Part shown: positions 34,100 through 42,615 of the stretch, one piece after another | How positions within the stretch are numbered: position 1 is the first letter of the stretch | Layout: every line of letters starts with the position of its first letter | Source of the DNA: an uncultured Gammaproteobacteria bacterium | Lineage (GTDB): Bacteria; Pseudomonadota; Gammaproteobacteria; DRJJ01 | Length of the DNA stretch: 64,000 bases | Assembly: GCA_947258795.1 (NCBI GenBank) | Contig: CAMYJU010000011.1 | Coordinates: forward strand, 1 to 64,000 | Direction of reading: 5' to 3' | Program-made: the position numbers and the translations under genes | Notes under the pieces: generated by a model | Seen by the model: only the letters and a program-made list of their open reading frames with translations | What the model was told of the DNA's origin: nothing | Database searches by the model: none

Positions 34100-34576
34100 T
34101 TATTGGTACTTGGCCGACGTAATAAATTGGCTAAAAGCCTCGCACCAAACAATAACGCTGTTGTAGTTCGACGGATCGATACCTGGTGGCACTTCAACGA
34201 CAAAGTTATCAAATGTTTTAACATCTCCTATGCGCACCATAGTGGTCTTTAATCGATTGAAGTCAACTTCAGTCTCAACGAATTCTGGAGAAAGATAGAG
34301 CTTGTAATCCGGACCGGGTGCAAGCTTACCCATAAGGGTAATGGAGTTAGATCCAACTGAAACCGTACCCTCTCCCCAATGCAGTGTATCGCTATCTTTA
34401 AGATCTTTTCGGAATTGTGCTACGTACTTAGCTTGCGAAGACATTACCTTGATCTCTTCTTCACTGGGAGCAGGCGGAGCAGTAAGAATAGGGAGCAAAT
34501 AGATTCCAGCTCCGACTCCTAAAGCACCTACCACGCAATGTGTAGCAATAAGGAATGCGATAGTACGTATCTTCAT
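34100..34576 (-). CDS. DM13 domain protein (cassette gene)
   Basis: A 158-residue exported or membrane-anchored protein: N-terminal helix (TIAFLIATHCVVGALGVGAG) then a DM13 domain (GEGTVSVGSNSITLMGKL, GPDYKLYLSP, FDNFVVEVPPGIDPSNYN and SVIVWCEAFSQFITSAKY). DM13 domains are proposed to bind a redox or metal group through the conserved Cys in the VWCEAF motif. Common in cassettes of marine gammaproteobacteria (from memory). Confidence 0.85.
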   Translation of the reverse strand: MKIRTIAFLIATHCVVGALGVGAGIYLLPILTAPPAPSEEEIKVMSSQAKYVAQFRKDLKDSDTLHWGEGTVSVGSNSITLMGKLAPGPDYKLYLSPEFVETEVDFNRLKTTMVRIGDVKTFDNFVVEVPPGIDPSNYNSVIVWCEAFSQFITSAKYQ

Positions 34577-34601
34577 AATGATTCTAAGTATGTTTGTTTG
34601 C

Positions 34602-34688
34602 GCCTAACGACTACGCTCAGTTGAAAGCAAAAGCAAGCGAAGCGCCGCTTTAGTGAATCAACTGGAGCGCCACAGTCGCTTGTTAGGC
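34602..34688 (-). other. attC site of the DUF4279 cassette
   Basis: GCCTAAC (34602-34608) and GTTAGGC (34682-34688) are perfect complements; inside, CAGTTGA/TCAACTG and AGCGAAGCGCCGCTT give the usual bulged stem. The gene's TAA lies in the right core. A textbook 87-bp attC. Confidence 0.92.
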
Positions 34689-35108
34689 ATTTTCATCTTT
34701 AACAGGGTCATAAATGTCTAAACCTAATTCAATGCCTCTAGCTCCCAAAGAGTATAACGTAGCCGGCGAAATTGCGAGGCCTTCATTACTTTCTTCCATG
34801 AATAAACCACAGAACAAATCAAGTTCATATTTTTCTGATAGCTTTTTCCATACTGCCAAATCATTTGATAGTTTATTTAGCATTTCTGATACCTGAGCAT
34901 CAATGTTCTCAGGCTCACAATCTTCGGCACATAAGCGCCACATACCAATTTTAACCACCCTTTCTCTACCTGTTTTCTTACCAACTATTACCTCACCTTT
35001 TATTTGACCATGAGTTGGCTGGCATCCCAGTATTTTTGTTATTTCGTCTGGTAATAATTCATCACCGCTAATTCTTAAAGTAGCTACTGAGCGTGAGAGA
35101 TGTGCCAT
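34683..35108 (-). CDS. DUF4279 domain protein (cassette gene)
   Basis: A 141-residue protein matching the DUF4279 pattern: VATLRISGDELLPDEITKIL, GCQPTHGQIKGE, a GMWRLCAEDC strand, a helical middle and the ending LGARGIELGLDIYDPV. Function of the family is unknown. Stop codon in the attC core. Confidence 0.85.
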   Translation of the reverse strand: MAHLSRSVATLRISGDELLPDEITKILGCQPTHGQIKGEVIVGKKTGRERVVKIGMWRLCAEDCEPENIDAQVSEMLNKLSNDLAVWKKLSEKYELDLFCGLFMEESNEGLAISPATLYSLGARGIELGLDIYDPVKDENA

Positions 35109-35118
35109 TTTATTTTAT

Positions 35119-35202
35119 GCCTAACGTTTTACTCAGCGGAAAATCACCTGTCGAGCCGATAGGCGGAGCAGATGAATTTTCCGCTGAAGTGGCTTGTTAA
35201 GC
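35119..35202 (-). other. attC site of the first cassette
   Basis: GCCTAAC (35119-35125) and GTTAAGC (35196-35202). CAGCGGAAAATC pairs with GAATTTTCCGCTG, with a bulged TCGAGCCGATAGGCGGAG loop. Right core overlaps the gene's stop. The GTTAAGC core equals the one at the array's start (35842-35848). Confidence 0.9.
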
Positions 35203-35822
35203 ATTAGTGTACTCTGGTGCTATCTCTTCTAGGGACAATATAGTTTCATGTGCTATTTGCCTAATGCAGGCTAGCTCTGGTTTGCCCTTAAACTTTTCTT
35301 GAATATCACCTTTAGAAAACACCCAGCCAAGTGAATTATTTCTAGATAAATCCATATATGCTTCTTCAAGATCAGGATCAACATGAGCACCACCGTCGGT
35401 GTCAGCTACATTTTGGATAAGCTCACGTCTACAGAACTTTCCTCCCTTCTGATCTTTAAGAACAGGCTCATTCCACCATTCAACAAATTTGACTCGCTTT
35501 GGCTGATATGGGGAGCCACCCGCTTGGCAGGCGGCCAGGTATATTGCCTCTTCATTGCTCATCTTCATAACTACCAATGGCATTTCAGATAACAAATTAT
35601 CATGGTTCAGTGGGCCAGCCGAATCAAAAAACCTATTATTCCGAAGGTCAAGCTGTTCTAGGAGTGAGCGAGACTGACCATGATGGTGAATTAAAACTCT
35701 CAATATCAGAGCAATATGCTTTCCGATCGCTTCCAGTCCCGAATCGTAAGAATCACAAGAATTTTTCAGCAGGGAGATCTGGTCTCTTCTTTGCTTCTAG
35801 CTACACGCTTTTTCTTTGTCAT
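35197..35822 (-). CDS. Hypothetical cassette protein with an apparent frameshift
   Basis: The uninterrupted frame covers 35197-35703 (TTG start) and encodes IHHHGQSRSLLEQLDLRN and VKFVEWWNEPVLKDQKGG. It is open further upstream (LLKNSCDSYDSGLEAIGKH) without a start codon, while a good start exists at 35822 (AGGGA then ATG, MTKKKRVARSKEET) in the next frame. One missing base near 35777-35780 would join both into about 208 residues. No family recognised. The cassette boundary lies 20 bases before the ATG. Confidence 0.6.
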
Positions 35823-36004
35823 GCTATCCCTAACTATTGATGCTTAACAGTGTATTAGCCGAACGTTCGGCTAAATCTTTCCAAAAAAGTTGAAGTTTGA
35901 TACATTCATCTTAACAATCCTGTCTACTTATTACACTTTCATTTTAGCTAAGGATGGCATAATGATGAATGATGCAGAATCCCCTTTCAGGGACAATTAT
36001 AGTA

Positions 36005-36038
36005 GAAAAACAAACGCCCAATGACTCTATCAGGCGTT
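36005..36038 (-). terminator. Probable terminator of the nrdJ operon
   Basis: On the minus strand AACGCC-TGA pairs with TCA...GGCGTT and is followed by TGTTTTT. It is about 140 bp after the nrdJb stop. Confidence 0.6.
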
Positions 36039-36091
36039 CAGGTAACTCTCATCTTAAAGAGCGAGTCAGGAGATCGCAGGCAAGGCAAAAA

Positions 36092-36142
36092 GGGATTTTC
36101 GAAACGGAGTTTACATTTAGTAAATGAGTATTCGGAAATTCC
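36092..36142. repeat. Long imperfect palindrome
   Basis: A 23-bp-arm hairpin centred on GTTTAC-ATTTA-GTAAAT, with flanks GGGATTTTCGAAAC and ATTCGGAAATTCC. Elements with a GAGTTTAC...GTAAATGA centre are familiar from many gammaproteobacterial intergenic regions (from memory). Role unknown. Confidence 0.6.
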
Positions 36143-36179
36143 ATTTTAACGCCGCATGCGGACTATCTGGCGACGCAAT

Positions 36180-36881
36180 TTAACCGCATTTGGAATCCCC
36201 GCAATTCAGACAGGTCATACAACCGTCCATCATGATGCTGGCCTTGGTGTTGCACTTGGTGCACAGTTGTGCGCCATCCGGGAATTCGCTGTCAGACTTG
36301 TCTTCGCTCTTGTCCGCCATGGATTCATACTGGGCGCGTTTTTCCTTGACCAGTTTGGCCTGGTGCTCGTCCAGTCCATCGTCCTTGAGCATGCCGATCA
36401 TGCGCAGGTGGCATTCGATTGCGTCACCGATTTCGGCGACCAGTGAAGGCATGTACTTGCCACCCTTTTTGAAATAGCCACCGCGCGGGTCGAATACCGA
36501 GCGCAGTTCTTCGACCAGGAAGGTGACGTCGCCGCCCTTTCTGAATACCGCCGAGATAATTCTCGTTAAGGCGACGATCCACTGGAAGTGATCCATGTTT
36601 TTCGAGTTAATGAAGATCTCGAACGGGCGCCTGATTTCATGTTCGGTTCCCTGGTTCAGGATCACATCATTAATCGTGACGTAAAGCGCGTGTTCGGATA
36701 AGGGTGTCTTGATCTTGTAGGTCGAGCCGATCAGCATCTCCGGTCGTTCGAGCTTTTCGGTCAAATGGACGACCTTACTGACTTCCTCTTTCTGCTCCGG
36801 TACCACGGCCGCAGCTTCCATTTCCTCTTCCGGCTTGGCGATGCCGTAATCTACAATTTTCTTTCCAATCTTGATTGCCAT
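36180..36881 (-). CDS. nrdJb: Class II ribonucleotide reductase, small C-terminal chain
   Basis: A 233-residue chain that in split class II reductases (as in Pseudomonas) supplies the C-terminal part of NrdJ. Visible: TYKIKTPLSEHALYVTINDV (TSCPD-type domain), PFEIFINSKNMDHFQWIVAL, and the C-terminal CTKCNTKASIMMDGCMTC with NCGDSKCG: the cysteine cluster that re-reduces the active site and/or binds zinc. Co-transcribed with nrdJa (63-bp gap). Confidence 0.92.
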   Translation of the reverse strand: MAIKIGKKIVDYGIAKPEEEMEAAAVVPEQKEEVSKVVHLTEKLERPEMLIGSTYKIKTPLSEHALYVTINDVILNQGTEHEIRRPFEIFINSKNMDHFQWIVALTRIISAVFRKGGDVTFLVEELRSVFDPRGGYFKKGGKYMPSLVAEIGDAIECHLRMIGMLKDDGLDEHQAKLVKEKRAQYESMADKSEDKSDSEFPDGAQLCTKCNTKASIMMDGCMTCLNCGDSKCG

Positions 36882-36944
36882 GTTATTCTCTCTCCGTGCC
36901 TGCTGTTCCAGGCGCCTGATGTCTTTGTACCCTGTGTCGGGCGT

Positions 36945-39900
36945 CTAGAACTTACCGTAATAGCCTTCTTTCAGAGCGTCATACAGATTGGCCGCAGTGT
37001 GCATCTCGCCATCGTATTCCACTTCCTCGTTACCCTTGAGTTCTACCACGCTGCCGTCATCCAGGGTAAAGGTATAGGTGGTGTTCTCCAGGTCTTCCTC
37101 TTTCACCAGTACGCCCTGGAACGCCTCAGGATTAAAGCGGAAGGTAGTACAGCCCTTCAGGCCCTGGTGATAGGCATACTGGTAGATGTCCTTGAAGTCC
37201 TCGTACGGGAAGCTGGTCGGTACATTCGCGGTCTTGGAAATACTGGAGTCGATCCACTTCTGCGCCGCTGCCTGGACATCGACGTGCTCACGCGGGGTGA
37301 CGTCTTCCGCGGTAATAAAGTAGTCCGGCAGTTGCTGTTCGGGCTCTTCACTGAACGGCATCGCTTCCGGGTTGACCATCTCACGATAGGCCAGCAGCTC
37401 GAACGAGTACACGCCGACCTTTTCCTTGGTTTTCTTGCCTTCACGGATCACGTTACGTGAGTAGTGATGAGCGAAACTCGGCTCGATACCGTTACTGGCG
37501 TTATTGGCCAGTGACAGCGAGATGGTGCCGGTTGGCGCGATAGAGCTGTGATGGGTAAAGCGCGCACCGGTCTTTTCCATATCTGCGACCAGTTGCGGAT
37601 CGACCTCGGCGACCTGCTGCATATAGCGGCTGTAACGTGCATGTAACACCTTGCCCTTGACCTTGTCACCTACTTCGTAACCTTCGTTGGCCATATCCGG
37701 ACGCTTGCACAGCATCTCGGCTGTGACCTCGAAGTCTTCTTCCATGATCGGTGCAGGACCCTTCTCCTTGGCCAGATCCAGGCCTTCACGCCAGCCTTCA
37801 ATGGCCAACTCCTGGCTGACTTTTTCGGTGAAGTCCAGTGAGGCACGCGAACCGTACTTCATGCGCAGCATGGTCAACGTCGAACCCAGACCCAGAAAAC
37901 CCATGCCATGACGACGCTTGTGCATAATCTCATGGCGCTGCTCTTCCAGCGGCAGACCATTAATCTCGACCACGTTATCAAGCATGCGTGTAAATATGCG
38001 CACGGTCTTGCGGTAGTCTTCCCAGTTGAAGCTGGCCTCTTCGGTGAACGGGTGTTCGACAAAGCGGGTCAGGTTGATCGAACCGAGCAGGCAGGAGCCG
38101 TATGGTGGTAACGGTTGTTCACCACAATTATGTGCATGCAAACCATTTGCATCAAAACTATTGATACCGGGTATCTGCACGTCATACACATCTTCAATAC
38201 CATCCTCAGTGACTGCCTCGACTCGCGCAACAAAACGCTCGCGATTCAGCTTGCGGTTATAGTCTGCCAGGGACTGCTGCAGGCGCTCCGCCTTGTCCGT
38301 ATCGGCGAAACTGATTTTTTCATTGAACTGCAACAGATTTTCACCGCTGATGACCAGTTCATGCTGCGCCCTGGTCTTGTATTTATCCATACCGCCTTTA
38401 CCATTTGGCAAAAAGCTGATAGATGCCGGACGACGGTTTTTGTACAGCCGTGAGACAATACCCAGACGCAGCAGCATGCGCTGCACCGCTTCCAGCCGCG
38501 GCAGATCAGATTGCGACAGGCGCACACTAACGCCTTTTTCCTGCGAACCCTGCACCGAGCCATCCACATCGAACAGACCGCGCAGGAAACCCTGGTAGAA
38601 ATCACTGGACGCCTTTTCTACACGATCAGTGATCGCTTTATCGCCGGGTTGCATGCCCACTTCGTTTGCAAGCTGATGTATGGCTGACAGCTTCAAACGG
38701 TATTCATTACGATCAGGTATTTCTGACCAGCCCTGAAAATCACTGCGGTGCGGCAGGGTTTCTGCAGCATTGAGCGCCTCGGCCATGACTGCCTCGACAC
38801 CACTGTGCAATTCTGCATCAGACGCATTTGCTACAGCGGCAGGTTTCCACACAGACAGCACGGCGGCATCCTTTTTCAGGGTGCCATCTCCAACCAGAAG
38901 ACCCAGTAAATATCCCTGCGCTTTGGTATATTCTCCTTGCCATTGCGGGTTTACACGGTGATCATTCAGCAATACCCGGTCACCGGTTTTCAGCTCACCG
39001 GCCGCACACCATTCCGTTTCGGTCTGATAACGCGTAAAGCTGCTCACACGCCGCACACGATGATCACTGGTAAGGCGTAGCTGGTAACCTTCCGCGGTCT
39101 GTAATGACAGAACCGGTTTGGTAGCGGTTTTAAAGAAACCTTCATGCCCTGATGCATGCGCCTGGCCATCAACCCGCGCCATGAACGGTATACCAATCAG
39201 GTCGCCAACCTGTTGCGGACCGTTAATGGTCTGCACCCAGGTATCCGCGGTCACGCAAGGATTGGTCGCACGGACATTTTCACAGAACCAGTTGTTGTTC
39301 AGTTCGTTGACCTTGTCGATCAGGATAAAGCCCGGCTCGGCAAAATCGTAGGTGGATGACATGATCACATCCCACAGCCGGCGCGCCGGTATGGTCTTGT
39401 ACACCCGGCAGGCAACCAGGCCCTGGTCGTTACTGACATAACCATCCGAGTCCGGCCATTCCCGCCAGATCAGGTTTTCGCTGTCTTCCAGGTCAATTTC
39501 ACCGCTTTCCTGCTCCTTTTTATCGATCGGGAAGGCCAGCTTCCAGTCCTTGTCATGCTCGACGGCCTGCATGAAGTCGTCGGTAATCAGCAGCGACAGG
39601 TTGAACTGACGCAGGCGACCGTCTTCGCGCTTGGCGCGGATAAAGTCCACCACATCCGGGTGACCGACATCGAAGGTGGCCATTTGCGCACCACGTCTGC
39701 CACCGGCACTGGAGACTGTGAAACACATCTTGTCGTAGATATCCATGAACGACAGCGGCCCGGAGGTATAGGCACCGGCCCCGGAGACATAGGCGCCTTT
39801 CGGGCGCAGGGTCGAGAATTCGTAACCGATACCGCAACCGGCCTTCAGGGTCAGGCCTGCCTCGTGCACCTTGTTCAGGATATCGTTCATGGAGTCATGT

Positions 39901-40229
39901 ATCGTGCCGGAAACGGTACAGTTGATCGTGGACGTGGCCGGCTTGTGTTCCTGGGCACCGGCATTGGAGGTGATGCGACCGGCCGGGATCACCCCGCGGC
40001 GCAGGGCCCAGGTAAACTGCTCGAACCAGTGCTCTTGCAACTCAGCCGTGGTTTCCACATCTGCCAGGGCACGGGCCACACGCTTGTAGGTGTCGTCCAT
40101 ATCCTGGTCAACCGGTTCACCACCCTTGCTTTTAAGCCGATACTTCTTGTCCCAGATGTCCATTGAGGCGGGCTGAAAGGGTATTTCGGTAACGCGCGTT
40201 GTGACAGATTTCAGATAGGCTGGCTTCAT
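36945..40229 (-). CDS. nrdJa: Class II (B12-dependent) ribonucleotide reductase with intein
   Basis: A 1094-residue precursor. The host enzyme reduces ribonucleotides using adenosylcobalamin and works with or without oxygen. Visible: PAGRITSNAGAQEHKPATS, GCGIGYEFSTLRPKGAYVSG, MATFDVGHPDVVDFIRAKRE, the active-site loop ATNP-CGEQPLPPYGSC split by the intein, and FTHHSSIAPTGTISLSLAN. After intein removal (residues 325-701) the mature chain has about 717 residues. The Cys after the intein (702) is the equivalent of the thiyl-radical cysteine (NxCxE motif). Confidence 0.95.
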   Translation of the reverse strand: MKPAYLKSVTTRVTEIPFQPASMDIWDKKYRLKSKGGEPVDQDMDDTYKRVARALADVETTAELQEHWFEQFTWALRRGVIPAGRITSNAGAQEHKPATSTINCTVSGTIHDSMNDILNKVHEAGLTLKAGCGIGYEFSTLRPKGAYVSGAGAYTSGPLSFMDIYDKMCFTVSSAGGRRGAQMATFDVGHPDVVDFIRAKREDGRLRQFNLSLLITDDFMQAVEHDKDWKLAFPIDKKEQESGEIDLEDSENLIWREWPDSDGYVSNDQGLVACRVYKTIPARRLWDVIMSSTYDFAEPGFILIDKVNELNNNWFCENVRATNPCVTADTWVQTINGPQQVGDLIGIPFMARVDGQAHASGHEGFFKTATKPVLSLQTAEGYQLRLTSDHRVRRVSSFTRYQTETEWCAAGELKTGDRVLLNDHRVNPQWQGEYTKAQGYLLGLLVGDGTLKKDAAVLSVWKPAAVANASDAELHSGVEAVMAEALNAAETLPHRSDFQGWSEIPDRNEYRLKLSAIHQLANEVGMQPGDKAITDRVEKASSDFYQGFLRGLFDVDGSVQGSQEKGVSVRLSQSDLPRLEAVQRMLLRLGIVSRLYKNRRPASISFLPNGKGGMDKYKTRAQHELVISGENLLQFNEKISFADTDKAERLQQSLADYNRKLNRERFVARVEAVTEDGIEDVYDVQIPGINSFDANGLHAHNCGEQPLPPYGSCLLGSINLTRFVEHPFTEEASFNWEDYRKTVRIFTRMLDNVVEINGLPLEEQRHEIMHKRRHGMGFLGLGSTLTMLRMKYGSRASLDFTEKVSQELAIEGWREGLDLAKEKGPAPIMEEDFEVTAEMLCKRPDMANEGYEVGDKVKGKVLHARYSRYMQQVAEVDPQLVADMEKTGARFTHHSSIAPTGTISLSLANNASNGIEPSFAHHYSRNVIREGKKTKEKVGVYSFELLAYREMVNPEAMPFSEEPEQQLPDYFITAEDVTPREHVDVQAAAQKWIDSSISKTANVPTSFPYEDFKDIYQYAYHQGLKGCTTFRFNPEAFQGVLVKEEDLENTTYTFTLDDGSVVELKGNEEVEYDGEMHTAANLYDALKEGYYGKF
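38127..39257 (-). mobile_element. Intein with LAGLIDADG homing endonuclease
   Basis: Residues 325-701 of the NrdJa precursor (377 residues). Block A starts CVTADTWVQTINGPQQVGDL; block B is RLTSDHRVRRV; endonuclease motifs are YLLGLLVGDG and FLRGLFDVDG, each with its acidic residue, so the nuclease may be active; block F is YDVQIPGINSFDANGLHAHN, followed by +1 Cys. All splicing residues (Cys1, TxxH, penultimate His, Asn, +1 Cys) except a classical His-Asn context are in order: the end is HN-C. Confidence 0.95.
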
Positions 40230-40347
40230 GAATCTGTTTACCTCCGAATAAGATAATTATTATCGATATTATTAAAAACCGGAAGCAAGCTGACTGGAAA
40301 AACCCCGTTTAGCGCAAAGTCCGGTAGTAATTCTGGAAAAATGACAA

Positions 40348-40363
40348 CCACTACATGTTGTAT
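40348..40363 (-). promoter_or_regulatory. NrdR-box-like site 1
   Basis: CCACTACATGTTGTAT agrees at about 12 of 16 positions with the NrdR consensus ACACTATATATTGTGT (recalled). 119 bp upstream of nrdJa. A similar site in reverse orientation follows at 40526. Confidence 0.4.
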
Positions 40364-40525
40364 TTATGGCATGCAAAGATAGGCCGCTATCGGGGTGCTG
40401 TCAAGGGCTTTTCGGCCCTAAATGAAGATTAAGTATATTAATAAAAACAAATACTTATGGTCATAACTAGATTTATTCAAGCTTTTCAATCAGATAGCTT
40501 TAATGGTACTGTCATAATCGACCAC

Positions 40526-40541
40526 ATACAAGATGTAGTAT
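40526..40541 (-). promoter_or_regulatory. NrdR-box-like site 2
   Basis: ATACAAGATGTAGTAT; its complement ATACTACATCTTGTAT matches site 1 closely. The distance between sites (about 178 bp) is longer than usual for paired NrdR boxes, so the assignment is tentative. Confidence 0.35.
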
Positions 40542-40576
40542 CCGACCTCCTCCCCAAACCTGCCCGATTCCGGGGT

Positions 40577-40604
40577 CTTGAAAATAAATTCCCCGCCTCC
40601 ATGT
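40577..40604 (+). promoter_or_regulatory. Sigma-32 (heat-shock) promoter of hsp20
   Basis: CTTGAAA, 13-bp spacer, CTCCATGT: close to the sigma-32 consensus CTTGAAA-N13-14-CCCCATNT. It lies about 40 bp before the hsp20 start, with AAGGAGA as ribosome site. Confidence 0.7.
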
Positions 40605-40645
40605 TGCGTAATATGAACAGATTAACCGCTTAAGGAGAACCAACA

Positions 40646-41089
40646 ATGAACATGATTCGCTATGAACCGTGGAGTTTATTCAACCAGCTCTCACGTGACT
40701 GGAACCAGATGTTTGACACCAGGCCGACCAACACCGACGAGCAGGGCAACCTGGTCGCCAGCGACTGGGTACCGGCCGTGGACATCAAGGAAGAGGATGA
40801 GCGCTTTGTCATCCATGCCGAAGTACCGGGTGTTGATCCGGACAGCATCGATGTGCATATGGAGGCCGGTGTGCTGAGCATCAGTGGTGAACGTCACGCG
40901 GAAGGTTCCGAGGAACGGAAAGGCTACAAACGCGTCGAGCGCGTACGCGGATCCTTCCTGCGTCGCTTTACCCTGCCGGATACCGCCCAGGCTGACAAGA
41001 TTACGGCCAACAGCAAGAACGGTGTGCTGGAAGTCGTGATTCCGAAGCGCGATCAGGAGCTGCCACGCAAGATCAAGGTCAACGGCTGA
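40646..41089 (+). CDS. Hsp20/alpha-crystallin small heat-shock protein
   Basis: A 147-residue small heat-shock chaperone that holds unfolding proteins. Alpha-crystallin domain about 40-140: WVPAVDIKEEDERFVIHAEV, PGVDPDSIDVHMEAGVLSI, the conserved RVRGSFLRRFTLPDTAQ and the A-x-x-x-NGVL motif (ANSKNGVLEVVIPK). N-terminus MNMIRYEPWSLFNQL is typical of the class A type. Preceded by a sigma-32-like promoter. Confidence 0.95.
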   Translation: MNMIRYEPWSLFNQLSRDWNQMFDTRPTNTDEQGNLVASDWVPAVDIKEEDERFVIHAEVPGVDPDSIDVHMEAGVLSISGERHAEGSEERKGYKRVERVRGSFLRRFTLPDTAQADKITANSKNGVLEVVIPKRDQELPRKIKVNG

Positions 41090-41118
41090 ACGGAAAACGA
41101 TGATCGGGGTCAATAAGT

Positions 41119-41150
41119 AAGGGGTCGGGGTAACCACGCACCTGACCCCT
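41119..41150 (+). terminator. Possible terminator after hsp20
   Basis: AGGGGTCGGGGT and ACCTGACCCCT form a GC-rich stem around an 8-nt loop, followed six bases later by TTTT. Modest T tract, so it may be only a processing or attenuation hairpin before degQ. Confidence 0.45.
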
Positions 41151-41197
41151 GACGAATTTTCTTAACATCGACCTGAATATAAAAACCAGGGAATCCT

Positions 41198-42553
41198 ATG
41201 CACAAGCGTATTCGATCCGGCTTTGTCCTCCTGATCCTCGGCCTGTTGTCCTTATCTGCTGCATCCGCTGCGTTACCGGTTGCGGTTAATGGCAATAACC
41301 TGCCCACCCTGGCACCGATGCTGGAGCGAGCCCTGCCCGCGGTGGTGAATATCGCAACCGAGGCACGTGTGAAGATTGCACGTGACCCGTTTTTCGACGA
41401 TCCGATCTTTCGTCATTTCTTCGACATGCCGGAACGCCAGCGTGAAAAGAAGACCCAGAGTCTCGGTTCCGGTGTGATTGTCGATGCCGACAAGGGCTAC
41501 ATCATCACCAACAGCCATGTAATCGACAAGGCCGACAAGATCACCGTGACCCTGCATGATGGCCGCCAGTTCGAGGCCAAGGTGATAGGCCGTGACAAGG
41601 ACACCGATATCGCGGTGATCCGCATCCAGGCAGACAAGCTGACCGAACTGACGATGACCGACTCGGATGTGCTGAAAGTCGGTGATTTTGTGGTCGCGAT
41701 CGGCAACCCGTTTGGCCTCGGCAACTCCGTCACCTCGGGCATTATCAGCGGCCTGCGCCGTTCCGGGCTGGGCATCGAGGGCTACGAGGACTTTATCCAG
41801 ACCGACGCGTCGATTAACCCGGGCAACTCCGGTGGTGCGCTGGTCAACCTGCGCGGCGAACTGATCGGTATCAATACCGCGATCCTGTCGCGCAGCGGCG
41901 GCAACATCGGTATCGGTTTTGCGATTCCGTCGAACATGGCGAAATCGCTGATGGCACAACTGATCGAATTCGGCGAGGTCAAACGTGGTCTGCTTGGCCT
42001 CAGCGTGCAGGATATTACTGCTGATCTGGCCAACGCCTTTGGCCTGAAGACCAACAAGGGCGTGGTGGTCACCCGTGTGGTCGATGGCCTGCCTGCCGAC
42101 AAGGCCGGGGTCAGGACCGGTGACATTATCCTGAAGATTAACAAACAGGCGGTACTGAATGCAGCCTCGATGCACAATGCGATTGGCCTGTTACGCGTTG
42201 ATCAACGCGTGAAAATGGAGGTGTTGCGTAACGGCAACCGTCTGCAACTGACCGCGATCGTTACCGAGCCCATCCAGGCACGCATGCCGGCCGGGAAAAT
42301 ACACGCCCGCCTGCGTGGCGCCACACTCGGTGAAATGCCAGAAGGCCTGGAAATGACCGGTATCGTGATTACCAGAATCAAAACCGACAGCCCGGCCTGG
42401 AACGCTGGACTGCGTGAAGGTGATATCATCACCTCGGTGAACAAGCAGCCGGTGCGCACCCTGAAGCAACTGCAGAATACCGCCAGCAGCAGCCGTTCCC
42501 TGCTACTGAACATACGCCGCGGCAATAACGCCCTGTTCCTGCTGTTACAATAG
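41198..42553 (+). CDS. degQ: Periplasmic serine protease DegQ/DegP type
   Basis: A 451-residue Do-like protease/chaperone. Signal peptide 1-25 (FVLLILGLLSLSAASA). Catalytic triad His107 (NSHVID), Asp137 (DKDTDIAV) and Ser211 (NPGNSGGAL). Two PDZ domains follow (about 250-345 with GVVVTRVVDGLPADKAGVRT, and 365-450 with GIVITRIKTDSPAWNAGLRE). Degrades or refolds damaged envelope proteins. Lies 109 bp after hsp20, so the two stress genes may be co-expressed. Confidence 0.95.
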   Translation: MHKRIRSGFVLLILGLLSLSAASAALPVAVNGNNLPTLAPMLERALPAVVNIATEARVKIARDPFFDDPIFRHFFDMPERQREKKTQSLGSGVIVDADKGYIITNSHVIDKADKITVTLHDGRQFEAKVIGRDKDTDIAVIRIQADKLTELTMTDSDVLKVGDFVVAIGNPFGLGNSVTSGIISGLRRSGLGIEGYEDFIQTDASINPGNSGGALVNLRGELIGINTAILSRSGGNIGIGFAIPSNMAKSLMAQLIEFGEVKRGLLGLSVQDITADLANAFGLKTNKGVVVTRVVDGLPADKAGVRTGDIILKINKQAVLNAASMHNAIGLLRVDQRVKMEVLRNGNRLQLTAIVTEPIQARMPAGKIHARLRGATLGEMPEGLEMTGIVITRIKTDSPAWNAGLREGDIITSVNKQPVRTLKQLQNTASSSRSLLLNIRRGNNALFLLLQ

Positions 42554-42615
42554 TTTTCATACTGCCCTGGCTGGCTGTATACCCAGCTGTAGCAGACAGA
42601 CTATACTACCTGTAG

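Larger units (their letters stand above)
29312..35848 (-). mobile_element. Integron gene-cassette array without integrase
   Basis: Nine genes, all on the minus strand, each followed by an attC-type site whose outer 7-mers (GCCTAAC/GTTAGGC types) often overlap the gene's stop codon. The region is AT-rich against GC-rich flanks. The first cassette begins at a lone GTTAAGC (minus strand) at 35842-35848, 20 bases before its start codon. No tyrosine recombinase gene is present in the window, so this is an integrase-less cluster or the far part of a larger integron. Confidence 0.85.
35849..36179. other. Intergenic region between the cassette array and nrdJb
   Basis: No gene is visible; in particular no integrase. 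It contains a GCCGAACGTTCGGC palindrome at 35858-35871 next to the first cassette boundary, the nrdJ terminator (36005-36038) and a long hairpin (36092-36142). Confidence 0.5.
40230..40645. other. Divergent region nrdJa / hsp20
   Basis: 416 bp, AT-rich in the middle. Holds two NrdR-box-like sites, a heat-shock promoter and an inverted repeat AAGTAT...ATACTT near 40432-40457. No small gene or riboswitch fold could be recognised. Confidence 0.5.

Noticed and set aside
35849-36179. An integrase gene or attI next to the first cassette
   Set aside because: No open frame of suitable size exists; only a GCCGAACGTTCGGC palindrome is near the boundary, too little to call attI.
40230-40645. Possible cobalamin riboswitch before the B12-dependent reductase
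   Set aside because: I could not find the conserved B12-box core (GCCACTG-like) or a matching fold; class II reductase genes often lack it.
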